Part shown: positions 1-8,142 of the stretch, in pieces
Layout of the letters: each line of letters begins with the position of its first letter
How positions within the stretch are numbered: position 1 is the first letter of the stretch
DNA from: Eleftheria terrae
Lineage (GTDB): Bacteria > Pseudomonadota > Gammaproteobacteria > Burkholderiales > Burkholderiaceae_C
Direction of reading: 5' to 3'
NCBI RefSeq assembly: GCF_030419005.1
Contig: NZ_CP106951.1
Span: 4,092,001 to 4,156,000, forward strand
Length of the DNA stretch: 64,000 bases
Notes under the pieces: model-generated
Told to the model about the DNA's origin: nothing
The model's input: the letters and a program-made list of their open reading frames with translations, nothing else
Databases searched by the model: none
Position numbers and translations under genes: made by a program

Positions 1-565
1 CCGATTGCAGCAAGGCCGATTCGTCGCCCGCCAGGCCGCCAGCGGCGCCGAACAAGGCCTGCGCACCGGGCAGTGCGGCGGCCAGCAGCCGCTGCTTCAG
101 CGCCTGGCCGGCGCCACGCGGGTCGGGCAGGGTGCGGCACTGCAGCGAGTAGCCCAGCGCCTCGCTGCGGCCCTGGGCCCGCGCCAGCATGCGGCGGTGT
201 TCGTCCTGCTCGTGGTGGCCGTCTTCGGCACCCCCGCCGCCGCCGGCTTCGACCACCACGCGGGGCTGGTCGGGAGTGAGCAGCCAGTTGGAGGCGGCCG
301 GGTCGCGGTCGTGCGCAAGCGGCTCGTCATGGTGCTGGTTCGACGCATGGCTGGCCGCCGGGCGCGGCCGCGGGCCGGCCGCCCGCGGCGGGCGCCGCAG
401 CGCCGGCAGTTGCACCGAGGCCGGCCGCGAGCGCAGGTGGCGGAACACATAGCCGCCGAACTGGCCGTGCTCGTGCTGGCGGTCGTGCGCCTTGCGGTCG
501 CGGTTCTCGGCACGCTCCTGGCGCAGCAGGGCGGCGGCGCTGTCGTGGGCCCGCTCGGTTTTCAT
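1..565 (-). CDS. T3SS operon protein in the hpaA position, cut by the window edge
   Basis: The reading frame opens with ATG at 565 and runs without a stop to the left edge, giving at least 188 residues. The start overlaps the sctS stop (ATGA), so it is translationally coupled and the last visible gene of the sctU operon. The visible part is hydrophilic, rich in Arg, His, Ala and Pro, with no membrane segment. In Xanthomonas the gene after hrcS is hpaA, a secreted control protein, so that is the positional guess. I do not recognise the sequence itself, and the C-terminus is missing. Confidence 0.6.
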   Translation of the reverse strand, partial: MKTERAHDSAAALLRQERAENRDRKAHDRQHEHGQFGGYVFRHLRSRPASVQLPALRRPPRAAGPRPRPAASHASNQHHDEPLAHDRDPAASNWLLTPDQPRVVVEAGGGGGAEDGHHEQDEHRRMLARAQGRSEALGYSLQCRTLPDPRGAGQALKQRLLAAALPGAQALFGAAGGLAGDESALLQS

Positions 566-822
566 CGGAACAAGGCCTCCAGGATGTTTTCGGAGAAGCG
601 CAGCAGCGTCGCGCCGGCCCACGGCGCGGCGACGAACACCACCACCGTGACGGCCAGCAGCTTGATGCCCTGCGAGATGCTCGAATCCTGCAGCGAGGTG
701 ATGGCCTGGAAGAAGGACACCAGCAGGCCCACGATGGCCGAGACCGCCACCGCCGGCAGCGACAGCAGCACGCACATCATCAGGGCCTCGGAGGTGAGCT
801 GGATGACGGTGTCGTAGGACAT
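562..822 (-). CDS. sctS: SctS (HrcS), T3SS export gate subunit
   Basis: This 86-residue protein has two strongly hydrophobic segments (about residues 17-37 and 55-72), the FliQ/SctS pattern. SctS joins SctR and SctT in the export gate core in the inner membrane, through which unfolded substrates enter the needle. The central SFFQAITSLQDSSIS stretch is typical of the family. It follows sctR by 12 nt and its stop overlaps the start of the next gene. Length and gene order match Hrp2 systems exactly. Confidence 0.95.
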   Translation of the reverse strand: MSYDTVIQLTSEALMMCVLLSLPAVAVSAIVGLLVSFFQAITSLQDSSISQGIKLLAVTVVVFVAAPWAGATLLRFSENILEALFR

Positions 823-834
823 GCTCGCGGCTCC

Positions 835-1497
835 TCAGCGATAGGTGAGCACCAGCCCGTGCACCAGCTTCGGCCAGCCGTCCAGCACCACGAACAACAG
901 CAGCTTGAACGGGATGGCGACGTTGGTCGGCGTGACCTGCGACAGGCCCATGGCCAGCAGCACGTTGGCGATCACCAGGTCCACCACGATGAAGGCCAGG
1001 TAGAGCAGGAAGCCGATGCGGAAGGCCTCCACCAGCTCGGTGAGCAGGAAGGCGGGCGCCAGCACCAGCAGGTCGCTCTTCTGCAGCTTGCGGGCCTCCT
1101 CGGCGGGCCAGACCAGCGCGGCCGATTTGAGGAAGAACTGCTTCTCCCGCTCCTCGGCATGCTTGTCGAGGAAGCGGCGGAAGGGCTCGCGGGCGGCGTC
1201 GGCCGCCTGCAGCAGCTGCTGCGCGCTGGAGCCGCCGGCCGCTGGCGAGCCGATGCCCATGCTGCGCGAGGCCTCCATCAGCACCGGCGCCATCACGTAG
1301 CAGGAGATGATCAGCGCCACGCCGTTGAGCACCATGTTGGGCGGCACCTGCTGCACGCCGATGGCATTGCGCAGCAGCCCCAGCACCACCACGATCTTGG
1401 TGTACGAGGTGACCACCATGGCTGCGAAGGGCAGCACGGCCAGCGCCACCAGCACCAGGAACAGCGAGACCGGGTCAGCGCTGGGCAGCGGCGTCAT
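835..1497 (-). CDS. sctR: SctR (HrcR), T3SS export gate subunit
   Basis: This 220-residue FliP/SctR family protein starts MTPLPSADP and shows the family signature TSYTKIVVVLGLLRNAIG near residue 35 and hydrophobic segments at both ends. About five SctR subunits form the helical core of the export gate. The start at 1497 lies inside the end of sctQ (23 nt overlap), implying coupled translation; a longer open frame upstream is only the sctQ shadow. Confidence 0.95.
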   Translation of the reverse strand: MTPLPSADPVSLFLVLVALAVLPFAAMVVTSYTKIVVVLGLLRNAIGVQQVPPNMVLNGVALIISCYVMAPVLMEASRSMGIGSPAAGGSSAQQLLQAADAAREPFRRFLDKHAEEREKQFFLKSAALVWPAEEARKLQKSDLLVLAPAFLLTELVEAFRIGFLLYLAFIVVDLVIANVLLAMGLSQVTPTNVAIPFKLLLFVVLDGWPKLVHGLVLTYR

Positions 1498-2518
1498 GCC
1501 GGACCTCCATCCGCGTGATGCGCACGCCCAGCTGGTCGCCCACCGCCACCAGCTGGCCGAGGCCGATGGTCTGGCCATGGCAGACCAGGCGCACCGAGGC
1601 TTCCATCAGCGGCGCATCCAGCTCGATCACATAGCCGGGCCGGATGCTGGCCAGCTCGCCCAGGCCGATGCGGGCGGTGTCGATCTCGAAGGCCACCGGC
1701 ACCTGCAGCTCATGCAGCGCGTCGAGCGCAAGGCCGTCCGCCTCGCCGCCCGGGGCGGGCTCGGGTTGCAGCTGCGGCGGCTGCGCCACACGCAGGGTCT
1801 GCTGTTCGAGGTCGAGTTCTGCTTCGGCTTGCATCGTGATGCCCACTCCTGTGATCCATCGGTAGGCGGGCGCCGCGCCGGCCGCTCTGGCCAGCACGAT
1901 GTCGCCCGGCGCCAGGCTGCCCAGCACCGCGCAGGGCAGCGTCCTTTCCATCAGCCGCAGCCGCCCGCGCAGCTGCAGGTGGCGCCAGGTGTGCAGCGTG
2001 CCGGCCTGCGGCACGTCCCACAGCCGGCGCAGGTGGCGGGCCAGCGCATCGTCGACGTCGCGCACTGCCACGCGGGCCTGCGGCGTCACCAGGGTGGCCT
2101 GCTCGTGACGGCCCGTGCCGGCCGGTGCCTGGCCGGCGCCGAGCTGGCGGCCGGTGATGCGCAGGCCCGAGGCGGCCGCACCAGCGCCGCCCAGCAGCGG
2201 CGCGAGCACCGCGTTGGCCACCTCGCAGGCCAGCTCGTCGTCCGGCAGGGCCAGCGCCAGGCGCAGCGCCGGGCTGGCGGCGGTGTCCACCTCGACCTGC
2301 AGCCGCCCCTCCGCGGCCTGCAGGTCCAGCAGCGCGGCATCGGCAATCGGCGCCCGGGTGACCACGGCCAGGCCCGGTTGGTCGAGGGCCTCGGCCAGGC
2401 CGTGCTGCAACCGGGCATCGAACACCACCCGCGAGACCCGAGCCTGCTCGCGCCCGACCCGCTGCAGGCGGCTGGCCAGCGGCTGGCAGGCAGGAGCGGT
2501 GTCGAAGGCGGGGTTCAT
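1475..2518 (-). CDS. sctQ: SctQ (HrcQ), T3SS cytoplasmic sorting-platform protein
   Basis: This 347-residue protein has a C-terminal SpoA/FliN-type surface domain (about residues 270-340, with HELQVPVAFEIDTARIGL and SIRPGYVIEL). The N-terminal two thirds are divergent, as usual. SctQ makes the pods of the cytoplasmic sorting platform that hold SctL and SctN and receive substrates. In Hrp2 bacteria the gene may be whole, as here, or split into hrcQa/hrcQb. The ATG at 2518 overlaps the hpaP stop (ATGA). Confidence 0.9.
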   Translation of the reverse strand: MNPAFDTAPACQPLASRLQRVGREQARVSRVVFDARLQHGLAEALDQPGLAVVTRAPIADAALLDLQAAEGRLQVEVDTAASPALRLALALPDDELACEVANAVLAPLLGGAGAAASGLRITGRQLGAGQAPAGTGRHEQATLVTPQARVAVRDVDDALARHLRRLWDVPQAGTLHTWRHLQLRGRLRLMERTLPCAVLGSLAPGDIVLARAAGAAPAYRWITGVGITMQAEAELDLEQQTLRVAQPPQLQPEPAPGGEADGLALDALHELQVPVAFEIDTARIGLGELASIRPGYVIELDAPLMEASVRLVCHGQTIGLGQLVAVGDQLGVRITRMEVRHDAAAQR

Positions 2519-3162
2519 GGCAGGTCGATGTCGATGTCGCGAAGGTGACCGAGCGACTGCTCCAGCAGGCGCTGCAGCTGCGGTCTGTGGCTCAAGACTA
2601 GTTGGCGGGCCACCGCCGAGCCGCTCTGGAACCGAAGCGACAGCCGCTCGGGCGAAAGGCTCAGCCGCAGCTCGGTGTCGGGCAGCACGGCCGGGTTCAG
2701 CGGCACCATCACGGTCCAGGTCTGGAAGGCCGGGTCGGCCTTGCTGCACAAGGTGGCGACCATCTCGGCCAGCTCCTGCTCCCAGGCCGGCTCGTCCTGC
2801 CAGGCGGCAGGGTGCGCGGCCGCGCCTTGCGCAGGCTCGGTGGCCTCCTGCGGCGGCGGTTCCTGCAGCTCGGCCGTGTCGAGGGCGGCCTGCAGCCGTG
2901 CCAGCGGCGACAGCGGGCGCTGCTGCAGCGGGGCCGGGGCGGCACCCGCCGCCGGCGGCGCCGGGCTGCGGGCGGCAGCCGGCATGGTGGGGGTGGCCGC
3001 CCGTGCGGCGGGCGCCTCGCCGCGCGCCAGGTCGTGGCGCCGGCCCTGCATCAGGCTGCGCTGGAAGCGCTCGGCCTGCTGCAGGGTGGCAGGCGGGGGC
3101 GGCGGCGGCAGCTCGGGGCCGGGGATGATGCGGCGCGGGCGGCGCAGGTCCTTGTCGCTCAT
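2515..3162 (-). CDS. hpaP: HpaP, T3SS substrate-specificity/needle-length protein (SctP class)
   Basis: This 215-residue protein lies between sctV and sctQ, the place of hpaP in Ralstonia and hpaC in Xanthomonas. The first about 110 residues are Pro/Ala rich and probably disordered. The conserved C-terminal part includes FQTWTVMVPLNPAVLPDTEL and LSLSPERLSLRFQ. HpaP/HpaC proteins control the switch from early (pilus) to late (translocon, effector) substrates, probably through the SctU C-terminal domain. Its start shares bases with the sctV stop (TGATG). Confidence 0.85.
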   Translation of the reverse strand: MSDKDLRRPRRIIPGPELPPPPPPATLQQAERFQRSLMQGRRHDLARGEAPAARAATPTMPAAARSPAPPAAGAAPAPLQQRPLSPLARLQAALDTAELQEPPPQEATEPAQGAAAHPAAWQDEPAWEQELAEMVATLCSKADPAFQTWTVMVPLNPAVLPDTELRLSLSPERLSLRFQSGSAVARQLVLSHRPQLQRLLEQSLGHLRDIDIDLP

Positions 3163-5216
3163 CACGCACTCACCCGGCCGATGGGCCGCAGCTCCACCAT
3201 GCTGCTGAGCTCCTGGTAGGAGTAGACGCGCAGCCAGTCGAGCCGGGCCTCGATCATCTTCTTCACATAGCGGCGGATGTCCATCGAGGTGACCAGGGCC
3301 ACGCCCTGGCGGGCCTCGTGGCCGGCGATCTCGGCCACCTTCTCGGTGATGGCCTGCACCGCCTCGGGCGGCATGGCCAGGTAGTTGCCGGCCGGCGTCG
3401 GCTTGATGCACTGGCGAATGGCCTGCTCCAGGTTGGGATCGAGCAGGATGGCCGCCACATGGCCCTGGCCGGCCGCCGCCTCGAAGGCCAGGTAGCGGCC
3501 GAGGTCGCCACGCACGTACTCGGTCAGCAGCAGCATGTCCTTCTCCTTCGGGCCCCAGGCGATCAGGCTTTCGAGGATGCTGCGCAGGTTGCGGATCGGC
3601 ACCTGCTCCTCCAGCAGCCGGCGCAGCACCTCGGCAATGCGCTGCAGCGGCAGGATCTTCTGCGCCTCGGCCACCAGGCCCGGGTAGTCGGGCATGGCGC
3701 GGTCGATCACCCACTGCACCTCCTGCACGCCCATGAAGAGGTGCGCATGGAAGCGCAGCACCGTCATCACCTGGCGGGCGATCACCTGCTCCAGCCCCAG
3801 GCAAAGGGCGCGCTGCTCGTCGGGCACCGCCTCGGGCGGCAGCCACAGGGACTGGGCCTGGCCCATCATCGGGCCGTGGCGCTGGGCCTGCGCGGCCAGC
3901 GGCGACTGCGGGTCGCTCAGCCACAGCAGCCGCCCGGGCACCACCACCGAGCACACCGGCACGTCGTTGAGCAGCACGTCGAAGCCCAGCTCCGGCAGGT
4001 CCTGCGCCACCCACATCGAGATGCCGGGGAAGGGCAGCCCGAGCAGCGCCTGCAGGCGCTGGCGCTCGCGGGCCAGCGCCTCGTCGAGCCGGTCGGCCTC
4101 CAGCAGCACGGCCAGCGCCTGCGACATGCGGATGCCCAGCGGCTTGGCGATGTGCGGCGCCTGCTGCAGGATGGAGGGCGGCTCGCCCTTGCCGCCTTCG
4201 CGCTGCAGCGAGGTGATGGGCTTGGAGATCACCGCCACCTCGGCACTGCGGCGCTTCTTGGCCAGCACATAGGCCGCAAAGCCCAGCCCGCCGGCCAGGC
4301 CGAGGAAGGGGATGGCCGGGAAGCCCGGCACCGCCGCGAAGCCCACCACCAGCGCCGCGGCCAGGTACATGGCGCGCGCGTTCATCGTCAGCTGGCCGAT
4401 GATCTCCTGGCCCAGCGAGCGGGGCTTCTTCTCGTGCTCGTCGGCCACCCGGGTGATGAGCACGCCGGCGGCCACGCAGATGAAGAGCGAAGGGATCTGC
4501 GAGACCATCGCGTCGCCGATGGACAGCACCGCAAAGCGGTTGGCCGCCTCGCCGGCCGACATGCTGTGGTACATCACGCCCACGACGATGCCGGCCAGGA
4601 TGTTGATCAGCGTGATGATCAGCCCCGCGATGGCGTCGCCCTTGACGAACTTCATCGCGCCGTCCATGCCGCCGTGCATCTGGCTTTCCATCGCCAGCAT
4701 GGCGCGCTTGCGCTTGGCCTCGTCGGCGGTGAGGATGCCGGCGCGCAGGTCGGCGTCGATGCTCATCTGCTTGCCGGGCATGGCGTCCAGCGTGAAGCGC
4801 GCGCCGACCTCGGCCACCCGTTCCGAGCCCTTGGAGATCACGATGAACTGCACCACCGTGATGATGATGAAGACGACGATGCCCACCACCAGGTTGCCGC
4901 CCACCACCAGCTCGCCGAAGCTCTCGATGACGTGGCCCGCATCGGCATGCAGCAGGATGGCCTTGGTGGAGGCGATGTTGAGTGACAGCCGGAACAGCGT
5001 CGTGAACAGCAGCAGCGACGGAAACGACGACAGCGCCACCGCATTGGGGATGAACAGCGAGGTCATCAGCAGCAGCACGCTGACGGCCATGTTGAAGGCC
5101 AGCAGGCTGTCGATCGCCAGCGTGGGCAGGGGCAGCACCATCAGCGCGACGATGGCGACGACCAGCACCGCCATCGAGATGTCGTTGCCCAGGGTGGTGT
5201 TGAGTTTGAGGGCCAT
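3162..5216 (-). CDS. sctV: SctV (HrcV), T3SS major export apparatus protein
   Basis: This 684-residue FlhA/SctV family protein has several membrane helices in the first about 300 residues, including the conserved loop with KGSERVAEVGARFTLDAMPG, and a large cytoplasmic C-terminal domain that forms the nonameric ring. SctV receives chaperone-substrate complexes and powers export with proton motive force. It is the best conserved gene in the locus and fixes the identity of the cluster. It starts 21 nt after sctU. Confidence 0.97.
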   Translation of the reverse strand: MALKLNTTLGNDISMAVLVVAIVALMVLPLPTLAIDSLLAFNMAVSVLLLMTSLFIPNAVALSSFPSLLLFTTLFRLSLNIASTKAILLHADAGHVIESFGELVVGGNLVVGIVVFIIITVVQFIVISKGSERVAEVGARFTLDAMPGKQMSIDADLRAGILTADEAKRKRAMLAMESQMHGGMDGAMKFVKGDAIAGLIITLINILAGIVVGVMYHSMSAGEAANRFAVLSIGDAMVSQIPSLFICVAAGVLITRVADEHEKKPRSLGQEIIGQLTMNARAMYLAAALVVGFAAVPGFPAIPFLGLAGGLGFAAYVLAKKRRSAEVAVISKPITSLQREGGKGEPPSILQQAPHIAKPLGIRMSQALAVLLEADRLDEALARERQRLQALLGLPFPGISMWVAQDLPELGFDVLLNDVPVCSVVVPGRLLWLSDPQSPLAAQAQRHGPMMGQAQSLWLPPEAVPDEQRALCLGLEQVIARQVMTVLRFHAHLFMGVQEVQWVIDRAMPDYPGLVAEAQKILPLQRIAEVLRRLLEEQVPIRNLRSILESLIAWGPKEKDMLLLTEYVRGDLGRYLAFEAAAGQGHVAAILLDPNLEQAIRQCIKPTPAGNYLAMPPEAVQAITEKVAEIAGHEARQGVALVTSMDIRRYVKKMIEARLDWLRVYSYQELSSMVELRPIGRVSA

Positions 5217-5237
5217 GGGAGTTCTCGCTCGTCTTCT

Positions 5238-6335
5238 TCAGGGGCGTTCAGGGGTCGCAGGCGGCGCGCGGCCGACGATGCCGCTGCCCTGGGTGAGCTG
5301 GGCCACCAGCGCGACCCAGCGCAGCACCGCGGCGACTGCCTCGAACAGCGGCTCGGGGATCGGGTCGTCCAGCGTCACGCGGAACAGCGCGCGGGCCAGC
5401 GGCGGGTTGCCGACGATGGGCACGCCGTGCTGCTCGGCCAGCTGGCGGATGCGGGCGGCCTCGGCGTCCACGCCCTTGGCCACCACGATGGGCAGCGGCG
5501 TCTCGCGCGGGTCGTAGCGCAGCGCCACCGCGTAGTGGGTGGGATTGGTCACCACCACGTTGGCGGTGGGCACGCGGGCCTTGGGGTCGGAGTTGGCCAG
5601 CTCCTGCGCCAGCTGGCGGCGCTGGCCCTTGATGAGCGGGTCGCCGTCCATCTCCTTGAACTCGCGCTTGACCTCGTCCTTGGACATCTTCTGGTCGCGC
5701 TTGAACAGCCACTTCTGGATGCCGAAATCCACCGGGCCGATCACCACGAACACGATCACCGCCGCGCCGAGCAGCTTGAGCAGCGCGGTCCAGGCGATGG
5801 CGACGATGCCGGTGGGCGTCTGCACGCTCGCGCCGATGAGCAGCGGCAGCAGGTCCAGCACGATGACCCACACCACCGCGGCCAGCGCGACGGCCTTGAG
5901 TACCATCTTGAGGAAGTCGATGATGGAGCGCACCGAGAACAGCTTCTTGATGCCCGAGCCCGGGTTCACCTTGTCGAAGTTGGGCGCCAGCGGCTCGAAG
6001 GTGATCATGAAGCCGACCTGCGCGAACGAGGCCACCAGCCCCATCGCGATGGACACCGCCACATAGGGCAGCACCAGCAGCAGCGCCTCGCGCAGCATGG
6101 CGATGGCCACGGCCTGCATCTCGGTGTTGTCGCGCACCGCCAGCGCGTCAGTGCCGGCCAGCGTGAACAGGGCCACCAGGTGCGGGCCCGACAGCGAGGA
6201 CGCCATCGCCAGGCACACGGTCAGCGCGAACAGCCCGGCGGCCGCATTGACGTCCTGGCTCTTGGTGCTCTGGCCCTTCTTGCGGGCATCGTCGAGCTTC
6301 TTCTGGGTCGGCTCTTCGGTCTTCTCGCCGGACAT
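5238..6335 (-). CDS. sctU: SctU (HrcU), autocleaving T3SS export switch protein
   Basis: This 365-residue FlhB/SctU family protein starts MSGEKTEEPTQKKL, the usual family N-terminus. Four membrane segments are followed by a cytoplasmic domain with the self-cleavage motif NPTH at about residues 264-267. Cleavage between N and P changes substrate preference. In other Hrp2 loci hrcU is normally first in its operon; here it is third, behind a GNAT gene and a 71-residue ORF. Confidence 0.97.
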   Translation of the reverse strand: MSGEKTEEPTQKKLDDARKKGQSTKSQDVNAAAGLFALTVCLAMASSLSGPHLVALFTLAGTDALAVRDNTEMQAVAIAMLREALLLVLPYVAVSIAMGLVASFAQVGFMITFEPLAPNFDKVNPGSGIKKLFSVRSIIDFLKMVLKAVALAAVVWVIVLDLLPLLIGASVQTPTGIVAIAWTALLKLLGAAVIVFVVIGPVDFGIQKWLFKRDQKMSKDEVKREFKEMDGDPLIKGQRRQLAQELANSDPKARVPTANVVVTNPTHYAVALRYDPRETPLPIVVAKGVDAEAARIRQLAEQHGVPIVGNPPLARALFRVTLDDPIPEPLFEAVAAVLRWVALVAQLTQGSGIVGRAPPATPERP

Positions 6336-6356
6336 GCTGGCCTCGCGGTCGGATGC

Positions 6357-6968
6357 TCAGGGCCGCTCTGCCAGCTCGTGGCCGAGCAGCACCATGTCGC
6401 AGCGGCGCTCGCCGATGCGCACCGCACCCGGCAGCCGGCCCCACAGCACGAAGCCGGCACGGGCGAACAGGCCGAGGCTGGCATGGTTGTCGCTCCAGAT
6501 CTGCGCCAGCAGCCGCCGGTAGCCGCAAGCCGGGGCGCGTTGCACCGCGCGGTCGACCAGCTGGCGGCCGATGCCCCGGCCCTGCCAGGCCGGCGCCACG
6601 TAGACTGAGAGCTCGGCCGTGGCCTCGCAGCCGGGCCGGTCGAAGTAGCCCAGGAAGCTCAGCCAGCCCACCGTGTGCGGCCCGCTGCGCGCCACCCACA
6701 GCGGGCGGCCGCTGCCGCGGTGCAGCAGCATCCAGCCCTGTACCTCGGCCAGGCCCAGGGCGCGCAGGGTGCCGCGCAGCGCGGGCGGCGGCAGGGTGTC
6801 GTTGTAGATCGCGGCAATGGCCGCTGCATCGGCCGTGCAGGCAGGGTGGATGAGCAGGCCGCCCTCCGGCGACGCCGGCGCCGGCTCGGCCACCGGGACG
6901 GGCCCGGGGTGCAGCACTTCGATGATGCGGCCGGCGGTGGCCGGCGGATCCAGCGCGACGCTGCTCAT
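6357..6968 (-). CDS. GNAT-family N-acetyltransferase embedded in the T3SS operon
   Basis: This 203-residue protein has a GNAT fold over about residues 40-195. The acetyl-CoA loop reads VAPAWQGRGIGRQLVDRAV, a good match to the R/Q-x-x-G-x-G/A motif A, followed by NHASLGLFARAGFVLWG. The architecture resembles phosphinothricin or methionine sulfoximine acetyltransferases, but the substrate cannot be read from sequence. It overlaps the upstream ORF (ATGA) and ends 21 nt before sctU, so it is part of the PIP-box operon. It may modify a secreted protein or confer tolerance to a toxic amine. No GNAT gene is a standard Hrp2 component. Confidence 0.85.
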   Translation of the reverse strand: MSSVALDPPATAGRIIEVLHPGPVPVAEPAPASPEGGLLIHPACTADAAAIAAIYNDTLPPPALRGTLRALGLAEVQGWMLLHRGSGRPLWVARSGPHTVGWLSFLGYFDRPGCEATAELSVYVAPAWQGRGIGRQLVDRAVQRAPACGYRRLLAQIWSDNHASLGLFARAGFVLWGRLPGAVRIGERRCDMVLLGHELAERP

Positions 6969-7180
6969 GGCTGCTGCGCCCGGCGCTCGGCCCGGGTGCT
7001 GCGCGCGGTGGGCCCGGCGGCCAGCAGGGCGGCCACGCGCTGCGGGGACACGCTCACCATCGACAAGGGGCCTTGCCGCTCCAGCACGTCCAGCATCGCG
7101 ACGATGGAGCTGGAGGCCATCAGGTGGACGACACCCCGCTCTCCGCTGGGGCGCACGAAACGGGCCATGAAGGTTTGCAT
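6965..7180 (-). CDS. Small protein of unknown function, first gene of the sctU operon
   Basis: This 71-residue ORF starts MQTFMARFVRP and ends by overlapping the GNAT start (ATGA). It has no Cys, is mixed alpha/beta in appearance, and includes RGVVHLMASSSIVAMLDVLE. I do not recognise a family. Support comes from position: a perfect PIP box and -10 element lie 64-125 nt upstream, and the next genes follow without a gap. The start is uncertain, since M5 at 7168 is an alternative and the ribosome-binding site is weak. Confidence 0.6.
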   Translation of the reverse strand: MQTFMARFVRPSGERGVVHLMASSSIVAMLDVLERQGPLSMVSVSPQRVAALLAAGPTARSTRAERRAQQP

Positions 7181-7243
7181 AGGAAGCAGGCTCCCGGTGG
7201 CAGTGAGGGCCGCACGCCGGTCTGCGGCGCTCGGGCTGCTGCA

Positions 7244-7305
7244 ACGGTAGGGCGATGCCGCCGCCGCCCGCGGCCCGCACGCGAACCGGCGAGCCGGCGC
7301 GCGAA
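7244..7305 (-). promoter_or_regulatory. PIP (hrpII) box and -10 element of the sctU operon
   Basis: On the minus strand, TTCG (7305-7302), 16 nt, TTCG (7285-7282) are followed after 32 nt by TACCGT (7249-7244), which fits YANNNT. This is the HrpB/HrpX-dependent promoter architecture known from Ralstonia and Xanthomonas. A leader of about 56 nt would precede the 71-residue ORF. Weak inverted GCGGCC/GGCCGC arms flank the box. Confidence 0.88.
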
Positions 7306-7333
7306 GGCCGCTGCAGCTGCCGCGGCGGTCTCG

Positions 7334-7364
7334 CAAAAAAATGGCCGCTCTTGCGAGCGGCCAT
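7334..7364 (-). terminator. Rho-independent terminator of the 155-residue secreted-protein gene
   Basis: A perfect 10-bp stem ATGGCCGCTC / GAGCGGCCAT (7341-7350 with 7355-7364) with a TTGC loop is followed on the minus strand by a run of seven to eight T. It lies 23 nt past the stop codon at 7388 and just upstream of the next PIP promoter, insulating the two units. Confidence 0.9.
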
Positions 7365-7387
7365 GCCGGGTGGCGATGCGGGGTGGC

Positions 7388-7855
7388 TTACTGGGCGCCG
7401 GTGGCCGCCACGCCCTGGCCCACGGCCTTGGTCTGCTTGGCGGCCGCCTCGGCCATTTTGGTGACCGACTGGATCACCGCGTTCTGGGCCTGGAACTTCA
7501 TCTGCAGCATCGACGCGTTCTCGATCTGCTTCATCATGTCGCCCATCGCCTTCTCGTTGGTGTTGGCGGCCTGCTGGTTGGCCTTCACCGCAGCCTGCGG
7601 CATGTGGCCCTGAGGGCCGCCGGCGCCGTGGCTGGACGAGGGCGTGTGCGCCGGCGTCGGCAGCTTGGACTGCCGCGGCGGCATGGCCGCCGCGTTCATC
7701 GCCGACGCGCCGCGGCTGGCCAGGCCGTGCGCCTGGTTGCCCAGGGTCTGCATCGTCTTCGCCGCGGTCCCGACCGCATTGCCGACGGTGCCGGCCACGC
7801 TGGTCGCAACGTTGGCGGCCGTCTTGAGGGCGGCGCCCAATCCGTTCACGCTCAT
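7388..7855 (-). CDS. T3SS-secreted protein candidate, paralogue of the pilin/needle candidate
   Basis: This 155-residue protein starts MSVNGLGAALKTA. Residues 1-55 are helical and Ala/Gly rich, the middle is a Pro/Ser/His linker, and the C-terminal 50 residues match the 80-residue protein at 23959-24201: GDMMKQIENASMLQMKFQ here and GDMMGQIQQTAAMQMKFQ there, then IQ, KM, EA and AK at matching spacings. It has no Cys. It has its own PIP box, a GAAAGGAAAC leader shared with two other secreted-protein genes, and its own terminator. A pilus-associated, tip or effector role is inference. Confidence 0.75.
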   Translation of the reverse strand: MSVNGLGAALKTAANVATSVAGTVGNAVGTAAKTMQTLGNQAHGLASRGASAMNAAAMPPRQSKLPTPAHTPSSSHGAGGPQGHMPQAAVKANQQAANTNEKAMGDMMKQIENASMLQMKFQAQNAVIQSVTKMAEAAAKQTKAVGQGVAATGAQ

Positions 7856-7935
7856 GGAGGTTTCCTTTCTGAGAACAAGGACCGGCAGCATCGACCGGAC
7901 AGCGGGGCTGGCAGATGCGGCAGGAAGGTCCTGCG

Positions 7936-7998
7936 ACCATAGTGAAGAAGCGCCGCCCTGCGGGCTCCGCCAGCCGAAGCCGCATGCGGCCCTGCGAA
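7936..7998 (-). promoter_or_regulatory. PIP box and -10 element of the 155-residue secreted-protein gene
   Basis: On the minus strand, TTCG (7998-7995), 16 nt, TTCG (7978-7975), then 33 nt and TATGGT (7941-7936). This gives a leader of about 75 nt. The match is exact in both half-sites and supports HrpB control of the gene at 7388-7855. Confidence 0.87.
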
Positions 7999-8142
7999 GC
8001 GGCCGGCGTTGTTGAGCATCGGTTGAGAATTCAAGCGAGAGTGATTGAGGATTTCGCTGAGAACCTTTGAGCCACCTGCGCAGCCCCCCTCCCTAGCATT
8101 CATGACATGCCACAGCCCGTGGCGCTTAGTGGAGGTGAAGCC

